From Viridothelium virens (taxonomy: Eukaryota; Ascomycota; Dothideomycetes; Trypetheliales; Trypetheliaceae): a DNA stretch of 64,000 bases. Below are positions 11,280 to 23,824 of this stretch, in pieces (position 1 is the first letter of the stretch; every line of letters starts with the position of its first letter). The DNA lies in assembly GCA_010094025.1 (NCBI GenBank), contig ML991865.1:17262-81261 (forward strand), read 5' to 3'. A program made the position numbers and the translations under genes. The notes beneath the pieces are model-generated. The model was not told the origin of the DNA and ran no database searches. It was given only the letters and a program-made list of their open reading frames with translations.

Positions 11280-12039
11280 TTAAGCAAGCACTCTGGTGAT
11301 GCCTCACATTAGGAGCGCAGTCTGACTTTGAATTCTATGCGGAAGGCAACGGGACTTTAGGTATCTCACGGAAATGGATCATGCAAGTTCTACATATGTA
11401 CCTTGTTGAAGTAATGCATGAGGGATGGAGGGACGAGTTGTGAAGTGAGGGAATGTTGTCTGTAGCTAGCGGCGTAGATTTCCATCCGCCCCGCCCCGCC
11501 ACCCGAAGGCGCCACCAGATGCCCCGCAGGATCGCTCTCAAACCTTTTGTTGAGCGCAGGGGCCTCCAATCTTCACACCGCAAAAAGGAACATCTTGACT
11601 TTCGGTGTCGGCGGTGAGAATTTGGTATGGACTTGAGCAATCCATCCGTGCGCAGGAACATGCGTTCCGCTCTGCCGGTCTCGAGTGGTCATCGATAGTC
11701 GTGTAGCCGTTATTCAGAAGGGAAAAGGTTTGCCTGCTTGGCATACCCAATGTCTACGTAAACATAGCCTGTGGTACGCGTAAACAATTCGACATGATCG
11801 GTATCAGCTAGTAGACAGCCAGGTGTTACCCCCAGTGTTTAGGCGACAGCCATTCAAGAAAGGAATAGGCACGACTAAGCTTCTGTCTTGGTGGTGAGGG
11901 CTGAGCTTCCGGATAGTCGTGTCCGTGTCGGCGCAGCTATTCTGCAAGTCTAGTCCTAGTGTCTCGCTTTCTCATTTGGGCAAGCGCCGCGCGCACTGTT
12001 GGAACATCTTTCTCCCCACGTCTCGCGAGCAACATCTTC

Positions 12040-12190
12040 TCCAGCCATTCGACCTCCGAACCCTCTTTACTCTCCCTTCTCGCTCGTCCTCTCTGTACCG
12101 AGACTCCTCGCCGTAACTTCCTGCTACATCTATCGTCGTCCTCACCTCTCAATAGAATCTCAGTACCCTCCATCTTTTCTTTCTCCAACA
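12040..12190 (+). promoter_or_regulatory. pyrimidine-rich leader upstream of actin
   Basis: The 150 bp before the actin ATG are heavily C/T-rich on the coding strand, with runs such as CTCTTTACTCTCCCTTCTCG and CATCTTTTCTTTCTCCAAC. CT-rich stretches before the start codon are known in highly expressed genes of filamentous fungi and often mark the transcription start. The exact start site cannot be read from sequence. Confidence 0.5.
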
Positions 12191-12200
12191 AGTTGTCGCT

Positions 12201-13720
<1,520 letters not shown>

Positions 13721-14349
13721 AGTACACTTTCCGACACTTCAGGCAAATCGCAGACATCCGACTCATTGCTTGCGAGCGTTGAATTCCTCACTATCGCCTT
13801 CATGGACGCCACGATTATAAGCAAAAAAGGGCGTGATGGAGGGGTGGGTTTGGAGGTTCTTTGCGACGCCTTTCCTTCCGCAGCCTTTCCATGAAACTTT
13901 CCAAAAAATGACCGTGTGTAAGGTGGACAGTGAGATTGGGTGGGCTTCTTTTGCAGCTGTGAGAGGAGTAGAAGCTGGGGTTTTCGATGCGGAGTTTAGT
14001 CAAGTTCGTCCAATCATCTTACGGAAGCTTGTAGCTTAGAATCTGCCTATCAAGTCAATTTTTCAAATGGAAAAGTAGCTACAATAATTCTACTTGCCCA
14101 ACTTAAGGAGATCGGTATCCAATCCAGGGGTATCCAGAGTTCAGCTTTCATGCCCGAGCTGTGCCGCAAGGAGATCTCGGCCTCAGGGACACGCATTGCG
14201 GACAGCACTCGCGCCTCTCCTACAAAAGGGATCTACTGAGCAACAAGACGTTCTTCAGCATCTTGGCGCATCGCACATTTGTCCACCCTTGAGCTTCTCC
14301 TCACTATGATAAGTGGCGGAAAGAATGATCCACCTTGTCGTCATCCAAG
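13721..14349. other. intergenic region after actin
   Basis: About 630 bp holding the actin 3' UTR and the promoter of the SWIM-domain gene. A 68-codon frame at 13833-14039 is unlike any family I know and was not called. Nothing else seen. Confidence 0.5.
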
Positions 14350-15198
14350 ATGTCGCAAGCATCCTCCACCGCTGCCCTCCCAGAAGCCTCCACATTTCTA
14401 ACTTCCCTCATTGACGAACTAGCTACGTTGCCTTGCCAACGTGCGTCTGCTGTGCATCGTGAGGATGACGCGAGTCGCGCTGCTGTACCTGAAAACCCTC
14501 TGCTTGGCCTTTCGGTAAAAGGAACAAGATTGCTCCTCACACTTCACGTCCTTTTCCCTCACGAATTGCTCCCGGCGCTCGACCTCCTTGAACGCGGCTG
14601 TGTCTTGCGGACTGTTGTCAAACCCAGAGCTGCCATTCTTCCGAATCAGAATTTGGGGCCGGATACGTTGTCGTTACTGATCCAATCTGAACAGAATGAC
14701 AAGCAAATCACAGCGTACTATGTCCAGTCGGCCTCTTCCACTGCTCACCATAAATTCAACAGCTCAAGGTATGCTAGGGAGGAGGGCAAGAGACATTATG
14801 AAGTTCGACTTCATGCATGGCACTGTAGCTGTCCTGCTTTCGCGTTTGCAGCTTTCCCTGCGAGTGTACAAGACCACAACAAGGCTGGGCTCGGAGCTGG
14901 AGTTGAGCAGCAGGGACAGCAGAGGCGCGCTGTCGAAGCTGGGAGTGGAGAAAGGGACAGGCCTGGAGTCGAGGAGATGTGGCTGAATGTAGAGGGACCG
15001 ATGGATGACGCAAGAAAAGCAGAGGCAACGAAAGCCTGGAGGTTCGGAGGACTGGGAGTTCGTGGGCAGGTGCCGGTGTGTAAGCATTTGCTTGCGTGTC
15101 TACTGGGCCAACAGTGCTTGTTACTCCAAGATTTCGTGCGAGAGAAGGAATTGAGCGTGGAGGAAGCTGCGGGATGGGCGGCTGGACTTGGGGCGTAG
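14350..15198 (+). CDS. SWIM-type zinc-finger protein, Shu2/Sws1/ZSWIM7 family
   Basis: A single exon of 282 aa from the ATG at 14350 (the frame extends 5 codons upstream but without ATG). The SWIM zinc finger is seen as CSCPAFAFAAF (Cys159, Cys161) and later VCKHLLACLLGQ (Cys244, His246). The wording CPAFAF...CKHLLA is the one found in ZSWIM7/Sws1/Shu2. These proteins pair with Rad51 paralogues in the Shu complex and promote Rad51 filament assembly in homologous recombination. The segment between the CxC and CxH halves is about 80 residues, rich in Gln, Glu and Gly, whereas in human ZSWIM7 it is only a dozen or so (from memory). The frame runs through it without a stop and I see no clear intron there, so it looks like an expansion typical of moulds. 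Confidence 0.82.
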   Translation: MSQASSTAALPEASTFLTSLIDELATLPCQRASAVHREDDASRAAVPENPLLGLSVKGTRLLLTLHVLFPHELLPALDLLERGCVLRTVVKPRAAILPNQNLGPDTLSLLIQSEQNDKQITAYYVQSASSTAHHKFNSSRYAREEGKRHYEVRLHAWHCSCPAFAFAAFPASVQDHNKAGLGAGVEQQGQQRRAVEAGSGERDRPGVEEMWLNVEGPMDDARKAEATKAWRFGGLGVRGQVPVCKHLLACLLGQQCLLLQDFVREKELSVEEAAGWAAGLGA

Positions 15199-15410
15199 TG
15201 AGAGATTTCGAGGCTACGATTCAATGCGATTCTTTTGCTAATGGAGATATGAGACGTGGATGTTGATGGCATACGGTCTATGAAACCCAAGACTAAATGA
15301 TATACTCTGGGTAAGGTAGGCAGTGCAGCCAGCACGGCGCTGTTGATTTCTCTAAAAATGCCAGAGAACCTATATATTACACGTAATCTCTCCTGCAACA
15401 CACTCCTTTC

Positions 15411-16722
15411 TCACCCCTTCTTCCTTTCCCCATCCTTTTCTTTCCCTTTCTCTTTGCCTTTCTCCCCACCTTCACCCTCCTTCCTTCCTCCGTTCATCCC
15501 ATCCTTTTCTTTCCCCTCTCCAGTTGCACCATTCAGCATCTTCTCCCCTTCTGTCTTTTTCCCTGCTCCCTCTTCCCTCTCCTTCTCATCCTCAAGTCTC
15601 TTCGCCTCTTTCTCTTCCTGCGCTTGCCGGTTCTGGATCTTGTTTTCGATGAGATCGTGGAAGGCCGTAATGGCACGGATCAGTGAGCTCAGATAGATGG
15701 ACATGAGCTGGTCATTTGTCTTGATGCTCATTGCTCTCGCCAATTCCGAGTTACCATCATTGCCTAGACCAACTCCAGCAGAAACGTACCCGTTTACCCC
15801 ATTCGTCGTCCCATTCGTATGCGACGCCTGGTGCATGGGAGGTCTCGGTGTCGACAGGTTCGGTAAGAGATTGAAAACGTCTTGCAAATTCCCCAAAATG
15901 GCATGATTGACAGGAAGGTCGCCGTCAAGGACTTTCTGGAGATAGGTACCAATGTCACGGAGGCGCAGATGTAGACCTTGCAGTGACTGTAGCTGCGAGG
16001 TTATACGTGTGGAAAGGGTGCCGACGGCAACGTCACGGATGTCGCGGAGGAGGTGTTCGACGCCGATCTCTTCGGCTTCTTCCGCCTCGATAGTAGAAGG
16101 GGTGTGAACGAACGTTTTGCTTGTTGTAGTTCCGTCCTATCAAAGGCACGTGGTCAGACAAATACTGTATGATAGTGAGGAATGCTGGATCTTTGGGAGA
16201 CGCACATCTTTGATTTCCTCGACCGCAAAATATGCATCTGTAGGAACGCCAACTTCCTTGGGCTGCACATCAATGATGACCAGGAGAGGGTTCGGTGTGT
16301 ATCTCTTGAACAGTTCGTTGATTTCTAGATCTGATGCTCGCAGCTTTGGTCCTGAGTGATACCAGCCGATTAACTTTTCGCGTGCGTTGACTTTCTTGAA
16401 CATGTCGTTCATGGCTTCGATATAATTATGATCTATAAACCACACTGACGGATCCTTATCGTCTTCTTCGAAGGGGACTGCAGCACCAATACATCAGCTG
16501 TTCTATGGCCGCAAAATCTCTAGAGTGATCGGTCCTACCGGCAAAGCTGTTTGATACCCGAGCATTCTTGCCGTCATTCTGCCCAAGTAGCACGCCGACT
16601 ACTCGTCGCCGTGTGCCTTTTGCTGATCGGCCGTAGTGGTCTGCTACAGAGAGGAGGACAAGTGGCGCGACAGAGACGTTTCGTGTGACAAGGGAAAGGG
16701 CTTCTGCAGTTGTAGCGGGCAT
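15411..16722 (-). CDS. RPN8: 26S proteasome regulatory subunit Rpn8
   Basis: Three exons on the minus strand: 16539-16722, 16206-16477 and 15411-16136, giving 393 aa. The start [20 protein letters not shown] was chosen because it begins the MPN domain directly; an upstream in-frame codon exists but adds nothing conserved. The MPN domain follows ([57 protein letters not shown]). As expected for Rpn8, it lacks the JAMM metal ligands found in its partner Rpn11. The Rpn8-Rpn11 pair sits in the lid of the 19S particle, where Rpn11 removes ubiquitin. The C-terminal helices ([33 protein letters not shown]) are conserved. An extra Lys/Glu/Gly-rich tail of about 65 residues makes it longer than yeast (338) or human (324). 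Confidence 0.95.
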
Positions 16723-17084
16723 ATCGAGACGGTTGCAAGGAGAACTGAGGTAAATCAAGGGAATGGGTGGGATTGGTGATGTCGTCGTTGAGTGAGACTT
16801 TCACAAGCTCTGAAAGCTTCGAAGCCAGGGTTAACTGCGGCTAGACGCGCGCGTAATAGCTAGCCAAACTGAGTGCCTACAGAGTACGGAGTACGCCACG
16901 AGCCACTCAAACAATCAAATCTAACATTTTCATTGCAAAGTACGAATGATGGCACATATTACATTCCTACCTCACTCATTGGTCTCAAACATAGTATTTA
17001 CACACACCAAAAAAAGGGGTATTCTCAGTAGAAGGAAGATCCAAATATTCAAGGGATCTGGGTTGCAACGGTGTACTGTAACTC

Positions 17085-18393
17085 CTACATTGTCGCTGTG
17101 GGGAAATAGTACTCGTCCCAAAGAAATTCATAATCTTCAATGATTCCCCCAATCAAATCTAGAAGGGGTTTGCCCTTCAGCGAAGAAGTGATTGAATGAA
17201 TCCATGCCCTGTTCAAGCATTAATATCGGATTCTCATATTTCCGCGATCTTGACCTACTTTGTGATATTCTCATAGAAAGCTCCTCGCATGGCCCACCAC
17301 CCGATGGACCAGGCCCGCTTCCGGAGCTCATCTCGCTCGAGGCCGGTGAGACCACGTAGGCCGCCAGCCAATCGCTCCTTGAAATCACGCTTTGCAAGTT
17401 GACGAGCGCCGTATTCAATAGCCAATCCTATCAACCATGGCCTCCAGTTCCTCCGGTCGTTTCTCCACCTTTGCAAGGCAAAGGCATAGAGGACGGGTCG
17501 TAATATGAATAATATCTCCCCGATTTCGCCTTTGCCTTTGACACGATGAAGAAGGGCCTTTGGGGGCTTGATGTCGTCCGCTGTCAAGACTTTTGAAAGG
17601 AGATAGCTCGAGATGTCCGAGGAATCTGGAAGGCTCGGCATGGACAGTCCTGTCCGAGGCATCGTCCAATCCATATTTTCCGATCGTTCGCTTGGAGGAG
17701 TCTCCGCCCCGTCGAAACGAGACATTGGCTCCTCCGCCATATTTGGATCAATCTCCCTCTCCGGCAGGGGTGGCGTCAAAAGTGGCCTTCGGTTCGTCAG
17801 GCGGAGGAGGAATAGTCGGCAGAGCGCTTTGATTGACTCGACAAAGACGACAACTCGCCATCGAAATTGTTCACCTCTTCTCTTTGCAGCCATCTCGATC
17901 AATAACTCGGTATATTGAACCATTTGTAGTATGACTGCGATGCGCCTATAGGTTGGAGATTTCTGGGTCCAGAACTTTGTATAGCGGTTATGAGGACTAG
18001 TCTTGTGAAGGCCGGGAAGACGAGCAATGGCTTTGGCGAGGAGAGAGTCATGGTATAATGAAAGCAGCTGGACACCACTGTGGACTGTATGGAGTGAAGA
18101 TGAGTAGAAATGGCTAATGGCATGGAGTGGGAGTTTTACTTGACTCGGATGCAAGTTCTGATTCTCTAAAACGGCCTAAGGTGATGCATTGGCTTTTATC
18201 AAGAACTGAATGGATATAGGATTCTACCTGGTATGATGTAGGTCAATGATCGCAACCCAGACTCTATCTGCGAAACTGCGCTTGCATTCTTGGTAACGAA
18301 CTCCTCGTATGTATACGGAGAGTGCAAGATCCACGAAACGGTATGCTGAATGTGCGTGACAGACTCATGATATAGGTCCATCGCCCGCGACAT
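17085..18393 (-). CDS. PEX16: Peroxisomal membrane protein Pex16
   Basis: Four exons: 18228-18393, 18140-18175 (36 nt), 17259-18084 and 17085-17208, giving 383 aa. The start MSRAMDLYHESV is the ATG nearest the conserved region. Family landmarks are NASAVSQIESGLRSLTYIIPGRFRESELASES, here split by intron 1, then IHSGVQLLSLYHD, and the C-terminal block DLIGGIIEDYEFLWDEYYFPT. That last block appears only after intron 3 is removed; without splicing the protein would stop at YENITK. Pex16 is an integral membrane protein that recruits Pex3 and takes part in forming peroxisomal membranes from the ER. It is present in filamentous fungi, plants and animals but absent from S. cerevisiae. The gene is divergent from the chimeric gene, 228 bp away. 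Confidence 0.93.
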
Positions 18394-18621
18394 GACGAGC
18401 AACAATCTGCAACTGCGGTTCTGTTGTAGTTGAGGCAGTCCGATAAAGGGCTGGGGATCGCAATGGCGTTCCAAGCAAGGGGGCAAGGCACGGGCACGTC
18501 ACTCCGCAGCCTCGGCTCCTGAGTCGTCTGCGACTCTTCTCAAGGTTCACGGGTGTGTCCCAATTGCCTCTCTTCCATCAACGCCGCATCTATCCTTCGA
18601 GACACGCACACGCCCAACGTC

Positions 18622-20643
18622 ATGTTTCCTTTCAATGGCGCACCACCTCCTTTTCCAAGTGTCTACGAGACGCAGCCTGCCCATCGAACTGAACCGTTTG
18701 GGGCCCCCATTTCTCAGCCCCAATCTTCACCCGGTCTCGCACTACAGCCAACTTCCATCACATCACCAAGTAATCCTGCTCCCAACTCGGACTCTGTAGT
18801 ATCTTCCGCCACCAAAAGTGCACCTACTAGACCATCAAAGACCGGCCATGAGACGGCCGCGAAGCTGCGCGCAGACTGGGAGACAGCCTGGGCAAGCCAG
18901 TCCATGGCGGTATGTATATGTTCAGTACTTTGAAACCTCTGCGCTCTTTTGCCTCAAGATCGTCGAAGTTCCCTCTACATTCTTCATTTGCGTCTTCCTG
19001 TGTTTGGTGAATGTCCTAGTATCGAGCTTGTTTTCCCTACCCCTGGAGAATGTGGTCAGGCAAATCCAAATAATACTTCCAAACTTGGCGTGATGAAAAA
19101 GTAGCCTGCATATTCCATCTTCAAGTCCCTCCTAAATCAGAGCTTACCTTCACATAGCCCCCTCCACCGGCCATGTACAATTCGCGTGAAGAGATGATCG
19201 AATCAGCGAAGCATTTCACCAAACGACACGGATATGATCTCGTTATTGGGCATTCTACTAAAAAGCACGGCGAATTTGCACGTTGCTGGCTTATGTGTGA
19301 ATTGGGCGGAGAGTATCGAAATCGCCACCACCTTCAGCCGGGAGATCGTAAGCGTAAGCGGGAGTCACGGAAGACAAATTGTCCCTTTAAGCTGCTAGGA
19401 TCCAGAAAACGTCATGAGACGCAGTGGCTTCTTTCTGTCAAGGATGGCAGACACAATCACGATGTCATCTCGAAACCCGGCGAGGAAGAAATTGTTGACT
19501 CTGACTTTCCAGATCTGGAAGATGCCTTATACCGATGGCACAGAGAGGCTCTGCTCCAAAACAACGATGCCGCAGTCCATGGCAATACTCTCAAAGCCAA
19601 GGCGCTGGAATTCTGGCACACTATGCCACAATATCAGAACCTTGAACCCCCCGATTTTGGGGGAGATTGGGTCAAGGCTTATCGCCGACGCCACGGCTTC
19701 CCCATCAAAATGGTTACCAAGACTCAACACAAGACGTCCACCCCTTCCAATCTCACAATGAGCTCCGTTAATGCCCAACGTCTCATGGACGCTACCCAGA
19801 CTCCGACTCCGACTCCCGTCGTTGATCCTGCACTTGGGAATGACACGAATGCCGGTAGTGACTTTCGCCTTCCCCCTTCTGCTACTCGTCTTATTCACGC
19901 CTTGCCTGCCGCTAACCAATCCCTCATTAACTCCATTGCCTCCCACGTTGCTACCGAAATGCGCTACAACGATGCTTCACACGACTTTCTCCACGTCCTT
20001 CGCGTCCTGTCTCTCTCTCTGCATATCCTTGCCTCGGAGTCGTCACCCCCTTCCTCTACTATCTCTAATTACGATCCCACTTCCATCATTCTTGCCGCCC
20101 TTCTCCACGACATCGCCGACCGAAAATATATTCCTCCATCCGCGACCGCCTCGGCCGAAAATGTCATCGCTGCGACCCTCCTCGACCACGGGAGTTCCGA
20201 CGCGCTGGCTCTGAAAGTTCAAATGATTGCCCGTAATGTTAGCTTCAGCGCCGAACAAGCAAATCCGCGCATGAATCGCGCTGTCGTGGGCCAGCATCCG
20301 GAATTGGCGGTCGTGCAGGACGCAGATCGGCTGGAGGCGATTGGAGCAGTGGGAATTGGCCGGACTTTTACGTACGGGGGTGCGAAGACGGGAGCAGTGG
20401 GTCACGCAGGGCGTGGGCTCCAGGACACTCTCGTGCATTTTGGAGAGAAGTTAGAACGAGTGGAGGCTCTGATGAAGGTGCGTAGTCCCATTCCTACTAT
20501 GTCTAGATATCTGAAGCATTGAGATAACGGATGCCGACTCTCTTTAGACTGATACGGGGAGGCGTCTGGCAAGAGAGCGGACCGAAAGATTGGCTGTATT
20601 TAAGCAGTGGTGGCAGGAAGAGACGGCGCTTGCTAGCACTTAG
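18622..20643 (+). CDS. chimera: FAR1/WRKY-type and CENP-B-type DNA-binding modules fused to an HD-domain phosphohydrolase
   Basis: Three exons (18622-18909, 19158-20477, 20548-20643) join in phase to 567 aa. Residues 1-100 are Pro/Ser-rich and likely disordered. Residues ~102-200 look like the FAR1/FLYWCH/WRKY-GCM1 zinc finger of MULE-type transposases, with Cys143, Cys171, His195, His197 (WLLSVKDGRHNHD) as candidate zinc ligands. Residues ~211-275 resemble a CENP-B/pogo helix-turn-helix (LYRWHREALLQN, ALEFWHTMPQY, WVKAYRRRHG). Residues ~335-567 are an HD hydrolase of the YedJ/YpgQ type: SHDFLHVLRV, ALLHDIADRKY (His413-Asp414), VQDADRLEAIGA (Asp484, Asp486), and the C-terminal TDTGRRLARERT found after intron 2. 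All modules lie in one uninterrupted exon of 440 codons. HD enzymes of this type are metal-dependent phosphohydrolases; the substrate is unknown. The alternative is two overlapping transcripts, the hydrolase starting at an internal Met near residue 297. Both halves are recognised from memory only. Confidence 0.75.
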
Positions 20644-20873
20644 CGCCTCGCCTCGATGTCAACAAGATACTGTACGCCCTGCTCATATTCTCGTAAGTGA
20701 GATCTGCTTCTCAAGCTACGTATCGCCATTGACTCATAAAGTTTGTCAGTCTTAGCCTACACGATAGTTCACATGCATCATTTAGTGAGAGAGATTCATC
20801 AGGAAATCAAAAGCCTACACGGCTTCGTCTCACCTCAGTCGTCCTATACATCCACGAAATTCGCCCGTCATTT

Positions 20874-23088
20874 TTAAGCAGACCCCGCGACCTTGACTTT
20901 CTCTCTGTACTCCTCGAAACTCTGGCTTTCATTTCCTACTTCCCCCACTCCGGTCTCTTCTCCGCCATTTCCGCCTCCATCACCTCCCGAACTAAAATCA
21001 GGCTTCTCTGGTTTGGGCGCCTCACCCCTTTTCTCAGCTTCCCAGGCCTCCTCCTCGGCAGCAATTAGGTTATAGAAGCGCTGCTGCTCACCACGGGGGA
21101 GGTAGATAGGTGGGCACTCGCGACGGACCACAGAACGGGTGATCAGGATGTGTTTGATAGGCGAGCCTACAGTAACCATTTGTTAGCAAAGGTGGGTGCA
21201 ATCCTAGTCTCTATGAGTGCAGGCTGAACAAGTAGCAGTATCCTGTGGAAAAGCTCGGGCTGCTGAGTCGAAGGGTGGATCTGTATTGCCAAAAGAGAAA
21301 AGAATTCAAGAATGCGAGAGAACGAATAAACGGCTCAAACTGACCAGGCACGTCAAACATTCCCTCTCCCACCACCCTCTCCATCACTGTCCGTAGTCCC
21401 CTGGCCCCGGTCCCCATCTCCCGCGCCTGCCCGGCCATTTCCCACAGCGCAGCCCCGGTAAACCGCAGCTCAGCGCCGGATAATGCAAATAACTGTTCGT
21501 ACTGGCGCAGTAGGCTATTACGTGGCTCGGTGAGGACACGTACGAAGGATGCATGGTCGAGGGGTGCAACAGCACACGTAACGGGGATGCGGCCAATGAG
21601 TTCAGGGATGAGGCCGTAGCGGTGGAGATCAGTAGGAATGACGAGATCGAGGGTGTTGTGGGATTGTTGCAGGTTCGGCAGTGGAGAATTTTGGGGCGAA
21701 GGAGCTTGTTGGGGAAGACCCGTGGACGCGGGCGCGCCAAATGGGGCTTTGGGCTGAGAGGATTGTTCGTTAAATAGTGTATAAAAGGGAAGGTGTTTGC
21801 GAAAAAGCTCGTCTTCGCCAGCGAGCATGGTATCATGAGAATCGGATCCATCTGTGGAGGTTGACCGCACCTGAGCCCCAAAGCCAATGCTGCCTTTGGA
21901 TATGCGGTCGAGGATCATCTTGTGAAGGCCTATAAAAGCCCCAGTACAGATGAAGAGAATGTTATCAGTGCGGACGTTAAATACGTCCCCTTTGTTTCCG
22001 CTGCCTTGGGCTGGAGTTGTTGGGCCTGCTCCTAAGGGGCTATTGCTACTAACATTGTTCAACGGTTGACCCATGCCAGAACCTCCCCTTCCACTTCCAC
22101 TTCCAGGACCTGGCCCGTGGCCGCCTTGGGCATTCCGCTCTTGCTTCGCGGTAACTTGGACTGTTGTTCCTTCGACAATCTTTAACAGTGCCTGCTGCAC
22201 ACCTTCACCACTTACGTCCTTTCCATGACTCACCCGCGCCATTGCGATTTTGTCAATCTCGTCTAAGCAAACGATCCCTCTTTCGGCCTTTGTAACATCC
22301 CAATTAGCTGCACTTAATAATCGGGATATGCAAACATCGGCATCTTCTCCGATATAGCCTGCTTGGGTAAATGGGGTACAGTCTGACATGCTAAAGGGTA
22401 CTTCAAGTACACGAGCGAGGGTCTTTGCCATGAGAGTTTTCCCCACGCCGGACGGACCGAGCATCAAGATATTGGACTTTTCGATGGTCATAGGGGAGGC
22501 GTCGTGGAGAGGTTGAGAGCCGAGTGGTGGATTGGAGGATTGATGAGTGTAGGATTGCGGATGGTTTGGCGGATACAGATTGATGGTATGCTGCTGGCCT
22601 GGGAACTCATCTGGAGAGAAGGCACTTTAGCAATACATTCTAGGACAATATCTAGCTTTCAATAGCGAATCTTAAGCACCTTCGACAGGGTGTCTAGAGC
22701 TCATCTCTCTTCGCGCCTGGGTAGCCAGCATTTCCTCCTCTTCTTCTTCGCGCCGCTGTATCTCTTGTATTCTCTGATAATGATTATACACCGCTACGCT
22801 CAAGATCTTTTTTGCTCGCTCTTGTCCAACTACGAACTGATCCAGATGCGACTTGAGCATTTTCGGTGTTATCCGAGTACTGTAAATCTGGGCGTCACCG
22901 AGAGGTCCACTGGTGGGCTGTCCTGGCTCGTAGAAGCCTGTAAAACCTTGGTTCGCAAAGTCTGAGCGATGATACTGTCCAGAACATCTTGAGGCGCTTG
23001 AATGGAAGCTCCGGCCGATTGAGGCAAGTGCGAGATACGATAGCCGGGCCTGAGGTGAGACGGGAATGGTCCAAGTAACGGGTTTCAT
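20874..23088 (-). CDS. MCX1: Mitochondrial ClpX-type AAA+ unfoldase
   Basis: Three exons: 22680-23088, 21345-22610 and 20874-21166, giving 655 aa. The start is the ATG at 23088; upstream frame has no ATG. The N-terminus ([28 protein letters not shown]) is basic and Ser-rich with an RSFHSS site typical of mitochondrial presequences. AAA+ motifs are Walker A GPSGVGKT (about residue 188), Walker B IVCLDEID (about 249) and sensor-2 region [12 protein letters not shown]. The N-terminal zinc domain of bacterial ClpX is missing, as in other mitochondrial forms. The motif [10 protein letters not shown] (Ile378-Gly-Phe) corresponds to the IGF loop by which ClpX docks on ClpP, a loop that yeast Mcx1 is known to lack. 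Two low-complexity inserts (Gly/Ser-rich near 299-320, Pro/Gln-rich near 430-450) interrupt the AAA+ core. Divergent from the branching enzyme gene. Confidence 0.92.
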
Positions 23089-23824
23089 GGTATTCCGGGG
23101 AGAAAAAAGAAAGGACACATGCGCGGAGGTGGGAGTAACAGTAGTACACGATGGCGGCGTGTGTTTCGGAGGTAGAGGGAATGTGAATGAAGTTTCTTAG
23201 ACCGTGTTCCTCTCGTCTCCACGACGAAGTAATCTAGTTCGCATTTACTCCGCAGACGCCGCAGCTATCATTACAGCGGGGCGGATTTGCTACGCTACCT
23301 AGTACCCTCCGTGCCCTCTACTCCCTCGTACACATGTAAGCACACACAGCTCGCTTGATACCCTGATCCTGACACGCCTGGTCCTTGCGTCTCCCGAAAT
23401 GCGTATCGATAACAGGAGAACCAGAAGTGTTGCCATCTGTAATGCAGCAGTTCGACAGAGCTCGTCTCAGGCTCCAGCTATCTCTGGAGCATTTCCATTG
23501 CCTCGTCTACACTTACATCCCGGAAGCCAGGGATATTCTGGAAATCAGGGATTGAGATTCGCAGCCTCGCCAAAGGCCCGACAGCTGCAGGATGACGTTC
23601 CCAGAGCCGATCCTGGAGGTTTGGGAATCAACAGCAACGGCTTGCGCTTGTGAAAGTTGACCAACGCGGGGCTGGTGGGGCTATGGGGATATTAATCACT
23701 TTGTCGCGCGACTCTGTGTACAACATCCAATATTTGATGCGTGATTCTCAGCTCAAATTTCTCGACGATAAATCCTATTACTCCCCTTCCATCCACCTCC
23801 CTTCTCCCATCGCGCGAAAGCAAC
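23089..23824. other. divergent intergenic region ClpX/branching enzyme
   Basis: 736 bp between two divergent genes, so two promoters are expected. One 84-codon frame at 23399-23653 is present without family resemblance. The last 90 bp before the branching-enzyme ATG contain a C/T-rich stretch (CTCCCCTTCCATCCACCTCC). No RNA gene seen. Confidence 0.5.

Larger units (their letters stand above)
11003..12200. other. divergent promoter region FES1/actin
   Basis: About 1.2 kb between divergent FES1 and actin. The FES1 side contains the periodic TTC array described separately. The actin side ends in a strongly C/T-rich leader. No coding gene recognised. Confidence 0.55.

Noticed and set aside
13833-14039. 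68-codon frame between actin and the SWIM gene
   Set aside because: Short, no conserved motif, and lies in the expected actin 3' UTR.
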